A stretch of 64,000 nt of DNA, from contig NZ_JAGIOI010000001.1 in the NCBI RefSeq assembly GCF_017876675.1, positions 2,976,001 to 3,040,000 on the forward strand. The letters run 5' to 3'. This document shows positions 42,757-54,066 of the stretch, in pieces (the first letter of the stretch is position 1; every line of letters starts with the position of its first letter). The notes below the pieces were generated by a model that was not told the origin of the DNA, did not search any database, and was given only the letters and a program-made list of their open reading frames with translations. The stretch comes from Arthrobacter stackebrandtii (GTDB taxonomy: Bacteria; Actinomycetota; Actinomycetes; Actinomycetales; Micrococcaceae). Both the position numbers and the translations under genes were made by a program.

Positions 42757-45700
42757 TTAGCTACGCTCGAACGCCTGCTTGACCAGCAGGGTCTGCTCGA
42801 CGGCGTGCGTCTTGGCCGAGCCCGTCGCGGTCGACGCGGAGGCCGGGCGTGAAACGCGGCCCAGCTTCCGGTCCAGCTCGGGTGCCAGGTTCAGGCCCAT
42901 GAACGGCCACGGACCCTGGTTGGCGGGCTCATCCTGTGCCCACACGATTTCCGCGTTGGGGTACTTGGCCAGCTCGGCCTTGATCTCCTCCAGAGGCAGC
43001 GGGTACAGCTGCTCCACGCGGATGATGGCAACCTTGCTGTCCGCGGCCTTGTCGCGGGCTGCGATCAGGTCGTAGTACAGGCGGCCGGAGACCAAAATGA
43101 CGCGGTCGACGGCGTTGGGCTCCAACGCTGCATGCTCACCGATCACGGGGCGGAAGCCGCCCTGCGTGAAGTCCTCAACAGCGGACGCGGCGGCCTTCAG
43201 GCGCAGCAGCTGCTTCGGGGTGAAGATGATCAGCGGCTTCCGCGGGCGGCGGTAGGCCTGGCGGCGCAGCAGGTGGAAGTGCGATGCCGGTGTGGTGGGG
43301 TTGGCCACGATCATGTTTTCCTCGGCACACATCTGCAGGAAGCGCTCGATGCGGGCGGAGGAGTGGTCGGGACCCTGGCCTTCGTAGCCGTGCGGCAGCA
43401 TCAACACGAGGGAGGAGTGCTGTCCCCACTTCTGCTCTGCCGAGGAAACGAACTCATCGATGACGGTCTGTGCACCGTTGACGAAGTCGCCGAACTGGGC
43501 TTCCCAGACAACGAGGGCGTCGGGGCGCTCCACCGAGTAGCCATACTCAAACGCCATGGCGGCGTATTCGCTGAGCAGCGAATCGTAGATCCACAGCTTG
43601 GCCTGGTCCTCGCCGAGCTCGGTCAGCGGGGTCCAGACGTCGCCGTTGGTGCGGTCGTGGAAGACTGCGTGGCGCTGCACGAACGTGCCGCGGCGGGAGT
43701 CCTGGCCGGCCATGCGGACCGGGACACCCTCCAGGAGCAGCGAACCGAAGGCGCTGAGTTCGCCAAAGCCCCAGTCGATGCCGCCTTCACGTGACATTGC
43801 GGCACGCTTTTCCAGCAGCGGCTTGAGCTTGTGGTGGACGTCGAAGCCCTCGGGGATGGCCAGGTGGGCATCGCCGATGCGGGCCAGGGTGTCCGCGCTG
43901 ATCGCTGTGACCTGGGGATCGTTGACGCCGGTGTCGCCCTGCTGGGCGATGGGGCGTTCCAGGCCGGAGACGGCCTGGGAATCCTTGGTGACGATCGGGA
44001 TCGGCGAGGTCTGGGCCGCGTGCGTCTCGGCGAAGACGCGCTCGAGGCGCTCCTGGTAGTCGCGCAGCAGCTGCGTGGCTTCGTCTTCGGTGATGTCGCC
44101 GCGGCCGATCAGGGCCTCGGTGTACAGGCGGCGCACCGAGCGCTTGGCCTCGATCAGGTTGTACATGAGCGGCTGCGTCATCGAGGGGTCATCGCCCTCG
44201 TTGTGGCCTCGGCGGCGGTAGCAGACCAGGTCGATGACAACGTCCTTGCGGAAGCGCTGCTGGAACTGGTACGCCAGCTGGGCGGCGCGCACAACTGCTT
44301 CGGGGTCGTCGCCGTTCACGTGGAACACCGGTGCCTGGATCATCTTCGCGACGTCGGTGGAGTACACCGAGGAACGTGAGGACGACGGGGCGGTGGTGAA
44401 GCCCACCTGGTTGTTGACAACGACGTGGATGGTGCCGCCGGTGCGGTAGCCGCGCAGCTGGGAGAGGTTGAGCGTCTCCGCAACAACGCCCTGCCCTGCG
44501 AAGGCGGCGTCGCCGTGCACCATGATGGGCAGCACGGGGAAGTTCTCGCCCTGGTCCAGGCGGTCCTGCTTGGCGCGGACGATGCCCTCGAGTACGCCGT
44601 CGACGGCCTCCAGGTGGGACGGGTTCGCGGCGAGGTAGACCTTGGTCTCGTTGCCGGCGTCGGAGGTGAATGTGCCCTCCGTGCCCAGGTGGTACTTGAC
44701 GTCGCCGGAGCCCTGGACGCTGCGGGAATCCTGCGTGCCCTCGAACTCGCGGAAGACCTGCGCATAGGTCTTGCCGGCGATGTTTGTCAGCACGTTCAGG
44801 CGGCCGCGGTGCGCCATGCCAATGGCGACCTCGTCGAGGCCGTCGTCGGCTGCATCGGAAATGATGGAGTCCAGCAGCGGGATCAGGGACTCGCCGCCCT
44901 CGAGGGAGAAGCGCTTCTGGCCGACGAACTTGGTCTGCAAAAACGTCTCAAACGCCTCCGCGGAGTTCAGCTTGGAGACGATGCGCAGCTGCTCTTCGCG
45001 GCTCGGCTTGGAGTAGGGGTGCTCCAGCTCGTTCTGGAACCATTCACGCTGCTCGGGTTCCTGGATGTGCATGTACTCGACGCCGGTTGTGCGGCAGTAT
45101 GCGTCGCGCAGCACGCCGAGGATGTCGCGCAGCAGCAGCTTGGCCTTGCCGCCGAATCCGCCGGTGGGCCATTCGCGGTCCAGGTCCCAAAGGGTCAGGC
45201 CGTAGGTGAGCACGTCCAGGTCGGGGTGCTTGCGCTGGACGTATTCCAGCGGGTCGGTGTCGGCCATGAGGTGGCCGCGCACACGGTAGGAGTGGATCAA
45301 CTGCTGGATGCGGGCAACCTTGTTGATCTCGTCTGCCGGGTCGACCTGCAGGTCAAGGCTCCAGCGGACGGGCTCGTACGGGATGCGCAGGGATTCGAAG
45401 ATCTCGTCGTAGAAGTTCTCGGCACCGAGCAGGAGCTGGTTGACCTTCTTCAGGAACTCGCCGGAGCCGGCACCCTGGATGACGCGGTGGTCATAGGTGG
45501 AGGTCAGCGTGAGGATCTTGGAGACGGCGTTCTGGGCGATGATCTTGGGGCTGGCGCCCTGGTACTCGGCCGGGTAGTCCAGCGAGCCGACGCCGATGAT
45601 GGCGGCCTGGCCCTTGGACAGGCGCGGCACGGAGTGCACGGTGCCGATGCCGCCGGGGTTGGTCAGCGAGACAGTGGTGCCGGAGTGGTCGTCAGCCGTG

Positions 45701-46560
45701 AGCTTGCCGGCGCGGGCGCGCTTGATCAGGTCCTCGTAGGTGCGCCAGAACTCGGCAAAGTTCAGGGTCTCGGCGCGCTTGATGTTCGGCACCATGAGCA
45801 GGCGCGTGCCGTCCGGCTTGGGCATGTCAATGGCGATGCCGAAGTTCACGTGGGGAGGCTGGACGGCAACGGGCTTGCCGTCGATCTCGTCGTAGTAGAC
45901 GTTCATCGAGGGGAAGGCGGCCAGGGCCTTGATGACGGCGTAGCCGATCAGGTGCGTGAAGGAGACCTTGCCGCCGCGGGCGCGGGCCAGGTTGGAGTTG
46001 ATCACGACGCGGTTGTCAATGAGCAGTTTCGCCGGGATGGCGCGCACACTGGTGGCCGTGGGGACTTCCAGGCTGCTGATCATGTTCGCGGCAATGGCCT
46101 TGGCAGGGCCGCGCAGGACGGTCTTGACCGCTTCTTCCGGGACGGACTTGTCCTTGGCGGTCTTGGGCAGCTGCGCCGGGATCGGGGTGGTGCCCGTGCG
46201 GGCAGCATCCTTGGCCGGGGCGGGCGGGCGCGGCGCGGCCGGTGCCTTGGGGGCCGCAGCGGCAGCCGCCGGTGCAGCGGCGGCGGGGGCCGCCGTCGTG
46301 GTGGGGACAGGCACAACGGGTGCTGCGGGAGCGGCCGCGACGGGGGCGGGGGCTGCGACTACCGGGATCTGGGCGGTAATGGGGGATGCGGCGTGGCGGC
46401 CGTTGCCGGCTGCATCATCGGCCGCGAAACCCTCAAACAGTGGCCACCACTTCGTGTCCACTGAGTTTTTATCGCTCTTGTAGCGCTCATACAGTTCATC
46501 GACGAGCCACTCGTTGCCGCCAAATTCTTCGGGTAGACGGTGGATGGATTGCTCTGGCAC
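42757..46560 (-). CDS. kgd: Multifunctional 2-oxoglutarate dehydrogenase E1/E2 (Kgd)
   Basis: A 1267-residue fused enzyme of the TCA cycle. Domains: N-terminal LPEEFGGNEWLVDELYERYK segment, Ala/Pro-rich linker (about 65-130), an acyltransferase (E2) catalytic domain without a lipoyl domain (SFTHLIGYAVIKALAAFPSMN, STYDHRVIQGAGSGEFL), then the ThDP-dependent E1 (GMAHRGRLNVL, GDDPEAVVRAAQLAYQFQ, HNEGDDPSMTQP, HGYEGQGPDHSSAR). This fusion is a hallmark of Actinobacteria such as Corynebacterium and Mycobacterium, where it is inhibited by the FHA protein OdhI/GarA. The GTG at 46560 gives the conserved start VPEQSIHRLPEEFGG. Confidence 0.95.
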   Translation of the reverse strand: MPEQSIHRLPEEFGGNEWLVDELYERYKSDKNSVDTKWWPLFEGFAADDAAGNGRHAASPITAQIPVVAAPAPVAAAPAAPVVPVPTTTAAPAAAAPAAAAAAPKAPAAPRPPAPAKDAARTGTTPIPAQLPKTAKDKSVPEEAVKTVLRGPAKAIAANMISSLEVPTATSVRAIPAKLLIDNRVVINSNLARARGGKVSFTHLIGYAVIKALAAFPSMNVYYDEIDGKPVAVQPPHVNFGIAIDMPKPDGTRLLMVPNIKRAETLNFAEFWRTYEDLIKRARAGKLTADDHSGTTVSLTNPGGIGTVHSVPRLSKGQAAIIGVGSLDYPAEYQGASPKIIAQNAVSKILTLTSTYDHRVIQGAGSGEFLKKVNQLLLGAENFYDEIFESLRIPYEPVRWSLDLQVDPADEINKVARIQQLIHSYRVRGHLMADTDPLEYVQRKHPDLDVLTYGLTLWDLDREWPTGGFGGKAKLLLRDILGVLRDAYCRTTGVEYMHIQEPEQREWFQNELEHPYSKPSREEQLRIVSKLNSAEAFETFLQTKFVGQKRFSLEGGESLIPLLDSIISDAADDGLDEVAIGMAHRGRLNVLTNIAGKTYAQVFREFEGTQDSRSVQGSGDVKYHLGTEGTFTSDAGNETKVYLAANPSHLEAVDGVLEGIVRAKQDRLDQGENFPVLPIMVHGDAAFAGQGVVAETLNLSQLRGYRTGGTIHVVVNNQVGFTTAPSSSRSSVYSTDVAKMIQAPVFHVNGDDPEAVVRAAQLAYQFQQRFRKDVVIDLVCYRRRGHNEGDDPSMTQPLMYNLIEAKRSVRRLYTEALIGRGDITEDEATQLLRDYQERLERVFAETHAAQTSPIPIVTKDSQAVSGLERPIAQQGDTGVNDPQVTAISADTLARIGDAHLAIPEGFDVHHKLKPLLEKRAAMSREGGIDWGFGELSAFGSLLLEGVPVRMAGQDSRRGTFVQRHAVFHDRTNGDVWTPLTELGEDQAKLWIYDSLLSEYAAMAFEYGYSVERPDALVVWEAQFGDFVNGAQTVIDEFVSSAEQKWGQHSSLVLMLPHGYEGQGPDHSSARIERFLQMCAEENMIVANPTTPASHFHLLRRQAYRRPRKPLIIFTPKQLLRLKAAASAVEDFTQGGFRPVIGEHAALEPNAVDRVILVSGRLYYDLIAARDKAADSKVAIIRVEQLYPLPLEEIKAELAKYPNAEIVWAQDEPANQGPWPFMGLNLAPELDRKLGRVSRPASASTATGSAKTHAVEQTLLVKQAFERS

Positions 46561-48366
<1,806 letters not shown>

Positions 48367-48412
48367 CGCACACGACGGGTCGCGGTGCGGAGCGGGGCAG
48401 CCGACGACAAAG

Positions 48413-48447
48413 CCCGGCACCCCGGCCGTGAATGGCGGGGTGCCGGG
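48413..48447. terminator. Terminator between guaB1 and the ABC permease gene
   Basis: Perfect 11-base arms CCCGGCACCCC/GGGGTGCCGGG around a 13-base loop, followed by TTTGT. Located between convergent genes. Confidence 0.85.
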
Positions 48448-48487
48448 TTTGTGAACCTGCGGCTTGCGCGCTGTGCCGGGTCCTGGG

Positions 48488-49405
48488 TTACTTGACGCCG
48501 CCTGCCGTCAGCCCGCCCACCAGGTAGCGCTGGAAGACGAAGTACAGGATGACCACGGGAGCGGCACAGACCAGGGCCGCCGCCATCATCTGGCTGTACA
48601 CCGGGATGGCGCCGCCTTCCTGGCTGGCGGCAAACGTCTGCAGGACAATGGCTGCCGTGGCAGTGTCCGGCTTGGTGAAGATGGAGGCAAAGAGGACATC
48701 GTTCCAGCCGAGGAGAAAGGCAAAAATGGCTGAGACCACGATGCCGGGCCAGCTAAGGGGGACGATGATCCGGAACAGGATGCCTACGTTCGATGCCCCG
48801 TCGATCCGCGCTGCCTCCTCCAGTTCGCGCGGCAGGCCCCTCAAGTAGGTCACCATGACCCAGGTGGAGAACGGCAGTGCAAATGTCAGGTAGGCGATGA
48901 ACAAGCCCCACAACGTGCCGATGATCGTGATGCCGATCCAGGAACCGATGGATGCGAAAAGCACGAAGACCGGGAGGAGCATCAGCGTGCCGGGGATGCT
49001 CTGGAGGCCAAGCAGACCGCGAAGCATTGTCAGCCGCCCCCAAAACGTGAACCGGACCAGCACGTAGGCGGTGCCGATGGCTATCAGGGCGGAGACAATG
49101 GCCACGGCACCGGAGACGATCAAACTGTTGACAATACCCTTGCCGAGACCGACGCTGCTCCAGATTTTTGTGTAGCTCTCCAAGGAGAATTCGCTCGGCC
49201 AGAACTCGCCCCGGGCCACTCCTATGTCAGAGTTCAACGACGCCAGGAAGATGTAGGCGATGGGTACGAGCACCAGGATGCACAGCACAGTCGTCAGGAC
49301 GGCAATCAGCCATGTCGGCATCAGCCGGGTTACTTCAGAATTGCGGCTCCTGCGGTTCCTGCTTCTGGCTTGGGTGGAGCCTCGTGTCAGCGATTGGGTG
49401 CTCAC
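48488..49405 (-). CDS. Sugar ABC transporter permease (MalG type)
   Basis: A 305-residue membrane subunit with six predicted helices and the EAA loop EEAARIDGASNVGILFRIIVPLSWPG that contacts the ATPase. The N-terminal part is basic. It overlaps the upstream permease stop by four bases and is the last gene of the importer operon. No ATPase is encoded nearby, so a shared MsiK-type ATPase elsewhere is likely. Confidence 0.9.
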   Translation of the reverse strand: MSTQSLTRGSTQARSRNRRSRNSEVTRLMPTWLIAVLTTVLCILVLVPIAYIFLASLNSDIGVARGEFWPSEFSLESYTKIWSSVGLGKGIVNSLIVSGAVAIVSALIAIGTAYVLVRFTFWGRLTMLRGLLGLQSIPGTLMLLPVFVLFASIGSWIGITIIGTLWGLFIAYLTFALPFSTWVMVTYLRGLPRELEEAARIDGASNVGILFRIIVPLSWPGIVVSAIFAFLLGWNDVLFASIFTKPDTATAAIVLQTFAASQEGGAIPVYSQMMAAALVCAAPVVILYFVFQRYLVGGLTAGGVK

Positions 49406-50379
49406 TTCTTTCCTCCTTCGTCAGAGACGTCGAGCTTGACGGCCCGCAGGTAGATGAACAGCGGTATGGCTATGAGGATCAAGGAAACGACTGCCATGGC
49501 CGCACTGAGGCCGAAACGGAAGCTCTGGAAGCTCGTCACATATACGAGGATGGGCAGTACGTTCACATCGGCAGGCGCCGGAGCACCAAAGAGGACGTAA
49601 GGGAGGGTGAAGTTGTTGATGTGGTTCAAGGTTCCCAGCAGAAAGGCCAGGGCGACCGGTCCCTTCAAATAGGGGAAAATGACTTCACGCAGTTTCCGCC
49701 ACCACAGGGCCCCGTCGATGGCGGCTGCCTCGTGGACTTCCATGTCCACGGACTGGAGCCCGGCCAGTGCCAGCAAGTAGATGAACGGCCATGCGGCCCA
49801 AATTTCAACGCCTACCAGCGTCCAGTAGGACATGGGGCCGTTGAGCCACAATGCCGGATCAATGCCCACATTGTTGAGGACGCTGTTGACGATGCCGTCG
49901 GGCTGAAGCATGGTGCGCCAAACAGTTGCCACGACGAAGGACGGCAGGACGTAGGGAATGAGGAACACTGCCCTGACAATGGCCCGGCCGCGATAGGGAT
50001 TCTGTGTGACGACTGCTGCGGCAACACCAAGTGGAACGGTAATTATCGTTGACAGGACAGCGAAGGAAATACTGATCCAGATCGACCGAAGGAGATCAGT
50101 TTTTGTAATCGCCTCGATGTAGTTGTCCAATCCGACAAACGGAGTGGTCAGCCATTTGCGGAGCGTGTACTGGTCAAGGTCGATGACCGACATGTACAAG
50201 GCCAACGCAAGCGGTATCAGGATGATGACGGTAATGAGGAAGCCGCCAGGGGTGAGCATCCACAACGGCCGGTTGCGCTCCGTAACCCCCTTGCGCTTCT
50301 TCGTTTTCAGTGGGGATTGTCCCCCTGCAGGACGGGTTGACTCGTCCTGCAGGGTATTCCCGGCGTTCTTGCTAGGCAT
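49402..50379 (-). CDS. Sugar ABC transporter permease (MalF type)
   Basis: A 325-residue membrane subunit; first helix after about residue 40 (GGFLITVIILIPLALALYMSV) and the EAA loop HEAAAIDGALWWRKLREVIFPYLKGP. It pairs with the next permease to form the channel. It follows the binding-protein gene by 22 bases. Confidence 0.9.
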   Translation of the reverse strand: MPSKNAGNTLQDESTRPAGGQSPLKTKKRKGVTERNRPLWMLTPGGFLITVIILIPLALALYMSVIDLDQYTLRKWLTTPFVGLDNYIEAITKTDLLRSIWISISFAVLSTIITVPLGVAAAVVTQNPYRGRAIVRAVFLIPYVLPSFVVATVWRTMLQPDGIVNSVLNNVGIDPALWLNGPMSYWTLVGVEIWAAWPFIYLLALAGLQSVDMEVHEAAAIDGALWWRKLREVIFPYLKGPVALAFLLGTLNHINNFTLPYVLFGAPAPADVNVLPILVYVTSFQSFRFGLSAAMAVVSLILIAIPLFIYLRAVKLDVSDEGGKK

Positions 50380-50401
50380 GGTGTGAATCTTTCAGCAGAT
50401 T

Positions 50402-51754
50402 TTATTTGGCCCGGTCCAGGGCGGCCTGGGACTTGGACTGTGCGTCCTTGAGGCGGGCGGAAAGGTCGGCTGCGCTGACCGATCCCGCGGACAGGTCCGG
50501 AATGCTCTGGACAGCCACGTTGGTCAATGCCAGCTGAACGTCTCCCCATGCGCCGCTGAAGGGAGTCGCGACCGACTTTGCGGCGGCCTCGAGGGCCGGG
50601 GCAACGAGGGGGTCGGACTGCAGGGCCTCGGCAGCCTCCACATTGGTGGGCATTTCGCCGAAGATCTTGTAGTACTCCGACTGGGCATCCTTGTCGGTGA
50701 TCATCTTGATGAATGCGAAGGCCAGATCCTTGTTGGGAGAGTAGTCGGCAACGACCAGGTTGTCGCCGGAGAGGATGCTGGCAGCTTCGACGCCGTCGGA
50801 GGGGCGAGCCGTCTCACCGGGAGGGACCATCGGCAGCAGGGCGTACTGGTACTTTCCCTTGACATCAGACTTGTCGAGGGTCGGGATGCTCAGCGGCGAG
50901 GTCATCGGCAGGTAGCCGGCCTTGCCCGCGGCGAAGGCGGCCACGGCCTGCGCGTTGCCCCAGCCGACGGCCGCCGGGTCCACGATCTTGTCGTTGGTCA
51001 TCCAGCCAAAGTAGGCGTCATAGGCGTTGGCGACTGTGGGGTCATCCACACGTGCCGTCTTCCCGTCAATGATTGGATTGCCGTTCTGGACGGACATCCC
51101 CCAGATAAACTTCCAGGGATCGAAGTTGTCCTTGTACGCGATGGCCAGGCCGTACACATCGCCCTCGGTCATCTTCTTGCCGTGTTCTGCAAACTCGTCC
51201 CAGGTGGTGGCGGGCTTCTCAATGCCGGCCTTGGCAAGAAGCTCGGTGTTGTAGGCCATGACGAACGGCCGGCTCACAAACGGGATTCCGATGAGGTTGT
51301 CCTTGTCGGGGCCCGAGATTCCCAAGGTGGCGGGAACGAACTTGTCTTTTCCGCCAATCTTCTTCCATTCGTCGTCGCCGAGCTTCACAAAGGCCCCGGT
51401 TGAATATGCGGTGGGCGTGAAAGTGGTGCCCAGCCCATAGACGTCCGGGCCGGTGCCGGAGACAACGGAGGTCTGGATTCGCGTCATTTCATCATTTGCA
51501 GTGGGGAAGGTTTCCCACTGCACGGTGGCGCCCGTCAACGTCTTGAAGTCTTCTGCTGTTTTTGCGAACCAGGCCTTTTGCTCATCCGGGTACTGGGGTT
51601 TGGTGCTGAACAGCACCGTGAGGGTCTTGCCTGCTCCGTCCACTGCACCGTTGGTGCCCGAACCCTCCGTCGAGTTTCCGCTGCAGGCCGCGAGGGCGAG
51701 TGCCAGTGCACCCATGCCCCCGCCGATCAGAAAGTTCTTCCGTGTGATTTCCAT
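50402..51754 (-). CDS. Sugar-binding lipoprotein of an ABC importer
   Basis: A 450-residue family 1 extracellular solute-binding protein. The signal peptide ends in the lipobox LALAAC (Cys24); the N-terminus TRKNFLIGGG has a near twin-arginine look. The mature part shows TLTVLFSTKPQYPDEQ, GTGPDVYGLGT and PFVMAYNTELL, typical of the class. The ATG follows AAGGAGG. A promoter lies at 51823-51851 and operator half-sites beside it. The linked uxa/man genes suggest the cargo is a glucuronate-containing sugar or glucuronide. Confidence 0.9.
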   Translation of the reverse strand: MEITRKNFLIGGGMGALALALAACSGNSTEGSGTNGAVDGAGKTLTVLFSTKPQYPDEQKAWFAKTAEDFKTLTGATVQWETFPTANDEMTRIQTSVVSGTGPDVYGLGTTFTPTAYSTGAFVKLGDDEWKKIGGKDKFVPATLGISGPDKDNLIGIPFVSRPFVMAYNTELLAKAGIEKPATTWDEFAEHGKKMTEGDVYGLAIAYKDNFDPWKFIWGMSVQNGNPIIDGKTARVDDPTVANAYDAYFGWMTNDKIVDPAAVGWGNAQAVAAFAAGKAGYLPMTSPLSIPTLDKSDVKGKYQYALLPMVPPGETARPSDGVEAASILSGDNLVVADYSPNKDLAFAFIKMITDKDAQSEYYKIFGEMPTNVEAAEALQSDPLVAPALEAAAKSVATPFSGAWGDVQLALTNVAVQSIPDLSAGSVSAADLSARLKDAQSKSQAALDRAK

Positions 51755-51822
51755 GTGGTTCCTCCTTGAACAATGAAACTTCTTGCACGTGATGTGAGTC
51801 ATAGGCCGGGGCCGTTGCTCAG

Positions 51823-51873
51823 ACTCTATAGTGCTGGCAAGTGCCATGCAATCAGTTGCCAAAAAATTGCCAA
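51823..51873 (-). promoter_or_regulatory. Promoter and operator half-sites of the importer operon
   Basis: Minus strand: -35 TTGCAT (51851-51846), 17-base spacer, -10 TAGAGT (51828-51823). Just upstream are two TTGCCAA half-sites at 51856-51862 and 51867-51873 (11-base period). They resemble half of the palindromes at 53042 and 58466 and may bind one of the LacI regulators. Confidence 0.6.
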
Positions 51874-51927
51874 AAGGTTTATGGTGGGAGGAATTCAAGG
51901 GTGTAAGGCTGATGGAGGCTGGGTTGC

Positions 51928-52983
51928 ATGGCGTCTGAATACGTGCCGCAGGGTGGTCGGGTGGGCCCTGAGGGTGGCAAGGTGACCCTGCGGGATGTTG
52001 CCAACGTTGCCGGGGTGGCCACTTCGACTGTTTCGCGGGTTCTGTCCAACCCCGGTCGCATCAGCCCCAAGACGGCGGCTGCCGTCATGGAGGCCGCCCG
52101 GCAGTTGGGTTACGGGGCGGACAAGCCCCCCGTTGCTGCTTCTGTAGCCAGGCCTCGGGCCGTCGCGCTCCTGGTCCCTGACATTGCCAACCCCTTCTAC
52201 TTCGACATCATCCATGGGACCCAGGAGCAGTTGAAAGCGGCAGGCTATATTCAGCTTTTGGTCAACACTGAGGAGTCTGCCGACCTGGAGCAGGCTGCAC
52301 TGAACAGCATGATGTCGTCCTCCCAGGGTGTAATCCTGGCGGCATCCAGGCTCTCGACGGATTCCCTGGCCATGGCTGCAAGCCAGGTTCCACTTGTTGC
52401 GCTGAACCGCAATGATGCCGACGTTCCGGCCGTCCTGATTGATCCCAGCTTTGGCGTCCAGCAGGCATTCCAGCACCTGGTGTCGTTGGACCACCGTCGA
52501 ATTGCCTATGTTTCAGGCCCGGCGCATTCCTGGTCCAGCCAGTGGCGCTGGCAGGTATTTGAGGAAGCCGCACGGGAGCATCAGGTCGAGGCCGTACGCC
52601 TGGGCCCGTATTCCCCCAAGCAAACATCCGGTGCCGCGGCTGCGGATGCGCTGATCACCAGCCGGGCAACGGCTTGCCTTGCCTTCAATGACCTGCTTGC
52701 CATTGGCATGCTGCGGCGCTTGCTGACACGCGGGGTCAAGGTGCCGGAGGACGTGAGCATTGTGGGGTTCGACGACATCTTTGGGGCCGACTTCTGCAAC
52801 CCTCCATTGACCACCATTACAGCGCCCATTGAACAGGCTGCGAGGGTTGCCACCAGCATGCTGTTGAAGAGATTGGGCGGCGATCCGGCCGCCGAACGGC
52901 AGGTGTCCCAGTTGCCAACGTACCTGACCGTCCGCGAGTCCACGGGGGTGGCGCCCTCGGCCCGGGCCGGCGGGATCGGCTGA
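51928..52983 (+). CDS. LacI-family regulator 1
   Basis: A 351-residue repressor. The HTH is VTLRDVANVAGVATSTVSRVLSNPGRIS (about residues 19-46), followed by a periplasmic-binding-type effector domain (VALLVPDIANPFYFDII, ACLAFNDLLAIGML, DVSIVGFDDIFGADFCNPPLTTI). It diverges from the importer operon and precedes the oxidoreductase operon, so it probably controls both in response to a sugar ligand. GGAGG lies 9 bases before the ATG. Confidence 0.92.
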   Translation: MASEYVPQGGRVGPEGGKVTLRDVANVAGVATSTVSRVLSNPGRISPKTAAAVMEAARQLGYGADKPPVAASVARPRAVALLVPDIANPFYFDIIHGTQEQLKAAGYIQLLVNTEESADLEQAALNSMMSSSQGVILAASRLSTDSLAMAASQVPLVALNRNDADVPAVLIDPSFGVQQAFQHLVSLDHRRIAYVSGPAHSWSSQWRWQVFEEAAREHQVEAVRLGPYSPKQTSGAAAADALITSRATACLAFNDLLAIGMLRRLLTRGVKVPEDVSIVGFDDIFGADFCNPPLTTITAPIEQAARVATSMLLKRLGGDPAAERQVSQLPTYLTVRESTGVAPSARAGGIG

Positions 52984-53041
52984 AGGCCCCGCCATTGCGT
53001 CAAGGGCTCGTTCCGGTGGATGCCCACTTCGGTCGCCAAAT

Positions 53042-53081
53042 TTGGCAATCGGTTGTCAAGGTGCGGCCTGGACGATATGCT
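53042..53081 (+). promoter_or_regulatory. Operator and promoter of the oxidoreductase operon
   Basis: Near-palindrome TTGGCAATCGGTTGTCAA at 53042-53059. Its right arm contains the -35 TTGTCA (53053-53058), followed by 17 bases and a -10 TATGCT (53076-53081). Binding would block RNA polymerase. Matches the site at 58466-58483. Confidence 0.8.
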
Positions 53082-53167
53082 TGTCTACACATCGATGGTG
53101 ATGCGAGTCACCGTTTGAACGCGCATTCTGACGACGTTGCCAGAAGAACCTAATTGTGGAGGCCCTG

Positions 53168-54016
53168 ATGTCCATTGCCCAAAACCCCGTGTGGACCCTG
53201 TCCGGATTCGGCGACGAGATTGATCCCGACCCCAAGATTCAGGCAGCGGTGCTCTTGGCCCTGGGTGCTTCACACATTGAGGTTCGCAGTGCGTGGGGAA
53301 CCAACGTCGCAGAACTCACCGACGCCCAGGTGTCCGACCTCAGGGCGATCCTCGATGAGACGGGGATGAAGGTTTCCGCGGTGGCCAGCCCCATCGGCAA
53401 GGTGGACATCTCCCTGCCGGCAGAGCATGAAGTGGAACGCCTGCGCCGCATTATCGAGGTGGCCAAGGCCCTCGACACCAAGTACATCCGCATGTTCTCC
53501 TTCTTCCGGTCGGCGGACCAAACCCCCGAGAGCATCCGGGGGGCCGTCATGGAACGCATGTCGCTGCTGGCCGGCCTGGCCGAAGAGTCCGGAGTCATGC
53601 TGATCCACGAGAACGAAAAGGACATATACGGAGACACTCCCGACCGTGTCCTGGACATCCTTGAAACGGTCAACTCACCCGCGCTGCGAGCTGCCTGGGA
53701 CAACGCCAACTTCGTCCAGGTGGGCGTCCAGCCCTACACCGACGGCTACGCGAAAATCCGTCCCTACCTTGAATACCTGCAGGTGAAGGATGCCGTTGCC
53801 GCCACTGGCCAGGTGGTGCCCACCGGGGCCGGTGACGGCCAGTTGATGGAAACGCTGTCGGCTCTTCGCCAGGACGGCTACGTTGGCTTCGCGTCCCTGG
53901 AACCGCATCTGGCAGTCCAGAATGAGCTCGGCGGATTCTCCGGCCCGGCAGAGTTTGGTGTTGCCGCCCGCGCCTTCCGGTCCGCGACCGACGCCGCCGG
54001 CGTCACGCTGGCCTAA
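53168..54016 (+). CDS. Sugar phosphate isomerase/epimerase-like TIM-barrel protein 1
   Basis: A 282-residue AP-endonuclease-2 / xylose-isomerase-like TIM barrel. Likely metal ligands are Glu in LIHENEKD, Asp in WDNANF, the Lys-Asp pair in LQVKDA and Glu in SLEPHL. These proteins isomerise, epimerise or eliminate sugars; close members are described as partners of Gfo/Idh oxidoreductases. The ATG at 53168 follows GTGGAGG. First gene of a four-enzyme run ending with a second LacI gene. Confidence 0.82.
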   Translation: MSIAQNPVWTLSGFGDEIDPDPKIQAAVLLALGASHIEVRSAWGTNVAELTDAQVSDLRAILDETGMKVSAVASPIGKVDISLPAEHEVERLRRIIEVAKALDTKYIRMFSFFRSADQTPESIRGAVMERMSLLAGLAEESGVMLIHENEKDIYGDTPDRVLDILETVNSPALRAAWDNANFVQVGVQPYTDGYAKIRPYLEYLQVKDAVAATGQVVPTGAGDGQLMETLSALRQDGYVGFASLEPHLAVQNELGGFSGPAEFGVAARAFRSATDAAGVTLA

Positions 54017-54066
54017 GGCAGGCACAAAGAATTTTTAGCGGCCATGAGCCAGACAAGAGGAGCAGC

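Noticed and set aside
44425-46464. 679-residue frame antisense to kgd
   Set aside because: Gly/Val/Asp/His-rich shadow of the well-conserved Kgd sequence on the minus strand.
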